Below, piece after piece: positions 6,372 to 9,723 of a stretch of DNA of 9,723 bases; the stretch's first letter is position 1; each line of letters starts with the position of its first letter. The notes beneath the pieces are model-generated. The model was not told the origin of the DNA, made no database searches, and saw only the letters and a list, made by a program, of their open reading frames with translations. The position numbers and the translations under genes were made by a program. Origin of the DNA: Christensenella sp. UBA5394 (GTDB taxonomy: Bacteria > Bacillota > Clostridia > Christensenellales > CAG-138); contig DHOI01000085.1 in assembly GCA_002409725.1 (NCBI GenBank), positions 1 to 9,723 on the forward strand. The letters are read 5' to 3'.

Positions 6372-7505
6372 GTGAAACGACACATTCTCGCCCTTGTGGC
6401 CCTTATGGCCCTGCTGCTTTGCGCCTGCGCAAAGCCTTCCGCCGCGCCCGTGGCCGAGGAAGAGGCACAGACCGGCGAAACCGCCGGGGCGGAGGCTCTC
6501 GGGGCGGCTTTGGATGGCCTGGGCGAGCTGGTAGGCTTTATCGCCGAGGATGACGGGCAAATGTCTACCTACATGATGATGCATGGCTTTTTACGCACGG
6601 CGGAGAACCTGGGCCACCCGGCCAAGCTCTACCGTGCCCCAAAGGGGACGGGGGCTACCGCAGCCGTGGCCCAGGCGGCGGGCGAGGGCTGCAAGGCGTT
6701 GCTCATCGCCAACCCGGATGGGGCCAACGACGGGGCCGTGAAAGCCGCCCTCGAGGCCGGGCTATACGTGGCCGTGCCCTATGCGGCCTGCGCCATCGAG
6801 GGACTGCACGCCAATGTGGTGGCGGATGATACGGATTATATCGAGGAGCTTACCCGGGGCATTGCCGAGCGTATGACCGAGCGCAGCCTTAAATCCGGCC
6901 GCATCCTGATCTATGGCGTGGGAACGGCGGAGATCTCCGGCAAAATCGAAGAAGCCATCCGCCAATATTACCCGCAGTACCAGGCTGTGAGCCTGGAGCG
7001 GGCGGGGGAGGGCCAGGTGGCCATCGACGCCCTGGCAGAATACATCCTCTATAACCGGGATATCAAGGGCCTCTATGCCGTGGATACCGCCTCGGCCTCC
7101 CTGGCCGTGAAAGCCCGCAGCCAGGCGGACAGCCGCTTCCGCAAGGATGGCGCGCCCTCGCCCAGCCCCACGCCCGCAGCGGCGGAAGGGCAGGCCCCGG
7201 CGGTCACGCCCAACCCGGCCCTGCTCAACCAAATCTCTATCACGGTGTTCGGCTGCGGCTTGAGCGATGAAAACCTGGAGCTTTTCCAGGATAACGACAT
7301 CTACGGCCTGTGCATCGAGCCCTATTTCGAGGCTGCAGCCAATGCCACCATGCAGCTCGATAAGCTGCTGCTGGGTGAGGGGGCCGAGCACACCATGCGG
7401 GTGAACCGGCCCATCGTTTATGCCGCTACCATCGATAAATACCTGGCGACCTATGAGCAGGTGAAGGAGCTGTTTGGGCGGGGTAGCCCCCCAAACGAAG
7501 CATAG
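6372..7505 (+). CDS. Periplasmic-binding-type (sugar-binding-like) lipoprotein
   Basis: A 377-residue exported lipoprotein. MKRHILALVALMALLLCAC is a signal peptide with a lipobox (L-C-A-C), so C19 is the likely lipid-anchored residue. The mature part resembles type 1 periplasmic binding proteins (RbsB-like): a first strand LVGFIAEDDG, then KALLIANPDG, GLYVAVPYA, RILIYGVG and KGLYAVDTASA alternating with helices. A proline- and alanine-rich stretch (about 258-286) interrupts the fold before ISITVFGCG. No ABC transporter permease or ATPase gene is adjacent, so it may be a sensor or act with a distant transporter. The start is GTG at 6372, with GGGAGG upstream; an earlier TTG at 6327 lies inside the preceding hairpin and would bury the signal peptide. 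It precedes rodA by only 3 bases. The ligand cannot be told from sequence. Confidence 0.85.
   Translation: MKRHILALVALMALLLCACAKPSAAPVAEEEAQTGETAGAEALGAALDGLGELVGFIAEDDGQMSTYMMMHGFLRTAENLGHPAKLYRAPKGTGATAAVAQAAGEGCKALLIANPDGANDGAVKAALEAGLYVAVPYAACAIEGLHANVVADDTDYIEELTRGIAERMTERSLKSGRILIYGVGTAEISGKIEEAIRQYYPQYQAVSLERAGEGQVAIDALAEYILYNRDIKGLYAVDTASASLAVKARSQADSRFRKDGAPSPSPTPAAAEGQAPAVTPNPALLNQISITVFGCGLSDENLELFQDNDIYGLCIEPYFEAAANATMQLDKLLLGEGAEHTMRVNRPIVYAATIDKYLATYEQVKELFGRGSPPNEA
7472..7496 (+). promoter_or_regulatory. Hairpin at the lipoprotein-rodA junction
   Basis: GTTTGGG (7472-7478) pairs with CCCAAAC (7490-7496). Inside it GGG (7481-7483) pairs with CCC (7487-7489) around a three-base loop, leaving a two-base bulge. 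The hairpin lies in the last codons of the lipoprotein gene, 12 bases before the rodA ATG, where an RBS would normally sit. No U-tract follows, so it is not a terminator. Confidence 0.4.
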
Positions 7506-7508
7506 CCT

Positions 7509-8660
7509 ATGTTCGATAAGGATTTTTTAAAACAGATCGATTGGTTCACCCTGGCCCTGGTGGTGCTGCTGGTGGCCATCGGCCTTATCAGCATCGCCAG
7601 CATTATGGCGGATCCCTTTAGCGGGGAAGAGGCCGGCCTTTCCGATTATCTGGAAAAGCTGAATCTTACTTATGTCAAAAAGCAGGCGGTCAACTTCCTG
7701 GTGGGGCTGGCTGCCTTCCTCTTCATCATTGCGGTGGATTATAAGGTGTATAAATTCGTGATCAAATACGCCTATTTCGCCATCGTGTTGCTGCTGCTGA
7801 TCCTGCTGACCACCACCAAGGTGCGCGGCATCCAGGGCTGGTTCAAGCTGGATTTCATCGACCGCGCCCTGCAGCCCGGTGAGTTCTGCAAGATCGCTAT
7901 CATTATGGTCCTTTCAGAGATCGTATCCGAATCCATGGATAAGTACGGTAGGCTCACAGGCCTCAAATCCATTGCCTACGCAGTGCTCCTCTGCGCCGGG
8001 CCCACCGTTTTGGTCATGCTCCAGCCGGATTTTGGCACCGCCTTTGTCTATATATGCATATTGGTTTTCATCTTCTTTATGGGTAGGATCTCCTGGGGCT
8101 ATATCGCCACCGCGGCCGGGGCCCTGGCCGTAGGCGCTCCGCTTGCCTACCGGTTTTTGCTCGATCCCAAGCAGCAGATGCGCATCAAAGTCTTCCTTGA
8201 CCCGGAGCTGGATATGACCAACTACGGCTATAACGTATCCCAATCCAAGATCGCCATCGGCTCGGGCCAGCTTTATGGCAAGGGCTTCTTCTCAGAGGGT
8301 ACGCTGGCGCAGCTCAGATTTGTGCCGGAGCGGCATACGGATTTCGTCTTTTCCGGCATCGTGGAAGGCCTGGGCTTCATCGGTGGCACGGCTATCATCG
8401 TGCTCTACTTCCTGCTGATTTTCCGTTGGCTCTATATCGCCATGGCCACCAAGGATAATTTCGGCAGCTGCCTGGTGATCGGTGTGACCGGCATGATGAC
8501 CGCACACGTATTCGAAAACATCGGTATGACCATCGGCCTGATGCCGGTCACGGGCATCCCTCTGCCCTTCATCAGCTATGGGGGCAGCAACCTGCTCACC
8601 AATATGATCGGCGTGGGCATCGTGGTCAACGTTTGGATGCGAAGACCCAGAAAGCATTAA
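7509..8660 (+). CDS. rodA: SEDS-family peptidoglycan glycosyltransferase RodA
   Basis: A 383-residue multi-pass membrane protein that polymerises lipid II into glycan strands for cell elongation, working with a class B penicillin-binding protein. Family motifs appear in order: GIQGWFKL with W111, LQPGEFCKI, LQPDFGTA, the extracellular segment ending in FVPERHTDFVFS with D278, and TGIPLPFISYGGSNLL. D278 aligns with the catalytic aspartate of characterised RodA proteins (D280 in B. subtilis, D262 in E. coli). RodA is favoured over FtsW or SpoVE by the ERHTDF segment and by the neighbouring spoIVFAB, a known clostridial arrangement. Its ATG lies 3 bases after the upstream stop with no SD site, so it is probably translated by coupling. 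The pairing PBP2 gene is not in the window. Confidence 0.9.
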   Translation: MFDKDFLKQIDWFTLALVVLLVAIGLISIASIMADPFSGEEAGLSDYLEKLNLTYVKKQAVNFLVGLAAFLFIIAVDYKVYKFVIKYAYFAIVLLLLILLTTTKVRGIQGWFKLDFIDRALQPGEFCKIAIIMVLSEIVSESMDKYGRLTGLKSIAYAVLLCAGPTVLVMLQPDFGTAFVYICILVFIFFMGRISWGYIATAAGALAVGAPLAYRFLLDPKQQMRIKVFLDPELDMTNYGYNVSQSKIAIGSGQLYGKGFFSEGTLAQLRFVPERHTDFVFSGIVEGLGFIGGTAIIVLYFLLIFRWLYIAMATKDNFGSCLVIGVTGMMTAHVFENIGMTIGLMPVTGIPLPFISYGGSNLLTNMIGVGIVVNVWMRRPRKH

Positions 8661-8690
8661 GAAGCACGAAGAATCCCGAAGAAGCATGAA
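8651..8690 (+). repeat. Four imperfect 10-base tandem units after rodA
   Basis: The end of rodA and the spacer read as aaagcattaa, gaagcacgaa, gaatcccgaa, gaagcatgaa, four units in exact 10-base register with consensus GAAGCAYGAA. The first unit holds the last rodA codons and stop. The array could be a duplication relic or a phased protein-binding site one helical turn apart. Confidence 0.5.
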
Positions 8691-8695
8691 ATCCC

Positions 8696-8737
8696 TCCCC
8701 CCGCTCATATGATTGAATGTGAGAAGGGGGGATTTTT
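8696..8737 (+). terminator. Terminator-like hairpin that contains the spoIVFA ribosome binding site
   Basis: A lower stem of seven pairs (8696-8702 with 8726-8732) and an upper stem of seven pairs including one G-U (8704-8710 with 8717-8723) surround a six-base loop. The sides are separated by a small G/AA internal loop. Five T bases (8733-8737) follow, as in an intrinsic terminator. The 3' arm AAGGGGGG is also the SD of spoIVFA, whose ATG begins right after the T-run. The structure could end rodA transcripts, block spoIVFA translation in read-through RNA, or both. Confidence 0.6.
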
Positions 8738-9469
8738 ATGTCTATCGAGCCGGTGGAACATACGGGCTTTACCTCTGGAGAGGCCCAGGGCCGCCTGCGT
8801 ACACCCCGCTATATCGGCGGCGCGATCGGCGATTCGGCCCGCAGGGGCGCGCGCCGCCTGCGCCATCGGGCCTATGCCGCACCACGCGCCGGCAGCATGC
8901 TGGTGAAAGCCGGCCTATGCGCGGCAGCATGTGCGACTGTGCTGCTGCTGCGCTGGAGCGAAGGCACGGGCGAAACGGTGCTGCCCATTTCCGGCTTGCG
9001 GCAGGCGCTAGAGGATGCCGTATCGGATAGCGCCATGGAGGGCTTGGGCCTGGACGAGGGCCTGGGCCGCCTTCGTTTTGTGGAGCTGCCCGGCATCATC
9101 GAGGTTTTTTCAGCCGACGCCCGGCCCGAACTGGGCATAAGCTATGAGAGCGCCAGGCTGGATGATGAGAGCCTGCTGGCTACCCTTACGCTGGGCGGCG
9201 CGCAGCAGCTTTACGCGCCGGCTGCCTGCAAGGTGAAGGAGCTGGGGGAGGACGAGGCCTTGGGCGGCTATGTACGCCTGACGCTGCTGGAGGCGGATAA
9301 CGAGCTGGTCTACTACGGCCTCACGGAGATCGCTGTGGAGGAAGGCCAGCAGCTGGCCGTAAAGGATACGTTGGCCCGGGCGGAGGGCAGCCTGGTTCTG
9401 GCCGTATACGATGCGGGCAGGCCCACGGATCCCATCGCCTATTTCGGCCTGGATGCGGGGCGCGTATAG
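8738..9469 (+). CDS. spoIVFA: SpoIVFA-like regulator of the sigma-K processing protease
   Basis: A 243-residue single-pass protein: a basic N-terminal region (about 35-50), one membrane helix (54-72), and a C-terminal part (about 112-243) with the strand pattern of M23/LytM peptidases. The zinc ligands (H-x3-D and H-x-H) are missing, so it is not an active peptidase. In B. subtilis, SpoIVFA has this architecture; it holds the protease SpoIVFB with BofA in the outer forespore membrane and blocks it until the spore signal arrives. The late M23-like segment YYGLTEIAVEEGQ...VLAVYDAGRPTDPIAYF is the clearest match. The identity is greatly strengthened by the protease gene that follows. Length is close to the 264 residues of B. 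subtilis. The start ATG has AAGGGGGG seven bases upstream, inside a hairpin. Confidence 0.85.
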   Translation: MSIEPVEHTGFTSGEAQGRLRTPRYIGGAIGDSARRGARRLRHRAYAAPRAGSMLVKAGLCAAACATVLLLRWSEGTGETVLPISGLRQALEDAVSDSAMEGLGLDEGLGRLRFVELPGIIEVFSADARPELGISYESARLDDESLLATLTLGGAQQLYAPAACKVKELGEDEALGGYVRLTLLEADNELVYYGLTEIAVEEGQQLAVKDTLARAEGSLVLAVYDAGRPTDPIAYFGLDAGRV

Positions 9470-9472
9470 GCC

Positions 9473-9723
9473 GTGCGGCTGGGCTATGTAGGGGAGACTG
9501 CCCTCGAGTGCAGCCCGCTGCTGCTGCTTTTGGTCCTGTGGATGGCCATCGCCGGGGAATTAGGAGCCTGCCTTACGGCCCTGTTGGCCCTTTCCCTGCA
9601 TGAGCTGGCCCATGCCCTGATGGCCCGGAGCCTGGGCTGCCGGGTGGAGCGCATCGAATTGCAGCCCTTTGGCTTTGTGGCCCGCATGGAGCGGGCGGGG
9701 GGGGGGGACGCCCTGGCCATCGC
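9473..9723 (+). CDS. spoIVFB: SpoIVFB-like site-2 protease (partial, cut by the window end)
   Basis: The first 83 residues of an intramembrane zinc metalloprotease (M50 family). A hydrophobic helix (about 15-40) runs into HELAH, with zinc ligands H43 and H47 and catalytic E44; B. subtilis SpoIVFB also has its catalytic glutamate at position 44. QPFGFVARME (64-73) is the conserved loop that follows. In sporulation this enzyme cuts pro-sigma-K in the mother cell. The start is GTG at 9473, in the same frame as spoIVFA and separated from its TAG stop by one codon (GCC). No good SD is present, so translation is probably coupled. A run of 11 G bases (9697-9707) lies in the coding sequence; the frame after it (GDALAI) still fits the family, so it appears intact here. 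Confidence 0.88.
   Translation, partial: MRLGYVGETALECSPLLLLLVLWMAIAGELGACLTALLALSLHELAHALMARSLGCRVERIELQPFGFVARMERAGGGDALAI
9697..9707 (+). repeat. Homopolymer of 11 G in spoIVFB
   Basis: Eleven consecutive G bases encode the end of Ala75, Gly76-78 and the first base of Asp79 of the protease. Such a tract is prone to slippage in replication and to sequencing error. The length in this sequence keeps the frame open. Confidence 0.9.

Noticed and set aside
6762..7391. Open minus-strand frame of 209 codons
   Set aside because: Antisense to the lipoprotein gene; a typical shadow frame of GC-rich coding DNA with no family features.
8738..9469. Active M23 endopeptidase
   Set aside because: The zinc-binding H-x3-D and H-x-H motifs are absent and the next gene is the SpoIVFB-like protease, so the non-catalytic SpoIVFA role fits better.
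1..9723. CRISPR array, insertion sequence, tRNA or rRNA
   Set aside because: No regularly spaced long repeats, transposase motifs, terminal inverted repeats or cloverleaf-like segments were seen on either strand.

Overview
The window looks like chromosomal DNA from a GC-rich, spore-forming member of the Firmicutes, probably of the class Clostridia. The main evidence is the right end: a SEDS-family RodA gene is followed by a catalytically degenerate M23-like protein (SpoIVFA) and a site-2 protease with an HELAH motif (SpoIVFB). These are mother-cell proteins that control processing of pro-sigma-K during sporulation. Strong purine-rich Shine-Dalgarno (SD) sites, GTG and TTG starts, and a YoaP-like acetyltransferase fit the same group. 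Taxonomy below class level cannot be read from the sequence.

Layout. Positions 1-370 hold two minus-strand transcription units: the first codons of a gene leaving the window on the left, with its promoter, and a 53-residue two-helix membrane peptide. A plus-strand DEDDh 3'-5' exonuclease with a C-terminal Cys/His domain and an arginine-rich tail follows (582-1544). It ends at a hairpin that can terminate transcription from both sides. From 4135 down to 1604 on the minus strand lies a probable four-gene operon: an iron-sulfur-flavoprotein-like flavodoxin, a second NAD(P)H:FMN-reductase-like flavodoxin overlapping it by 13 bases, a GNAT/YoaP acetyltransferase, and a YcxB-like membrane protein. 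It starts at a clear extended -10 promoter.

Next come a membrane-anchored protein with a predicted beta-sandwich domain (4222-4707, minus) and, divergently, glucose-6-phosphate isomerase (4839-6266, plus). A terminator-like hairpin separates pgi from the plus-strand run that fills the rest of the window: a sugar-binding-type lipoprotein, RodA, SpoIVFA and the start of SpoIVFB.

How the genes work together. RodA polymerises peptidoglycan glycan strands. SpoIVFA and SpoIVFB form the intramembrane protease complex of the spore outer forespore membrane. RodA next to SpoIVFAB is a known arrangement in Clostridia, often with minCDE and mre genes upstream; here an unusual lipoprotein occupies the upstream position. 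The most interesting regulatory spot is the rodA-spoIVFA junction. There a terminator-like hairpin contains the spoIVFA ribosome binding site in its 3' arm, and its U-tract runs straight into the start codon.

I see no mobile element, CRISPR array, tRNA, rRNA or obvious defence system. Most genes belong to known families, so I do not claim a wholly new system.
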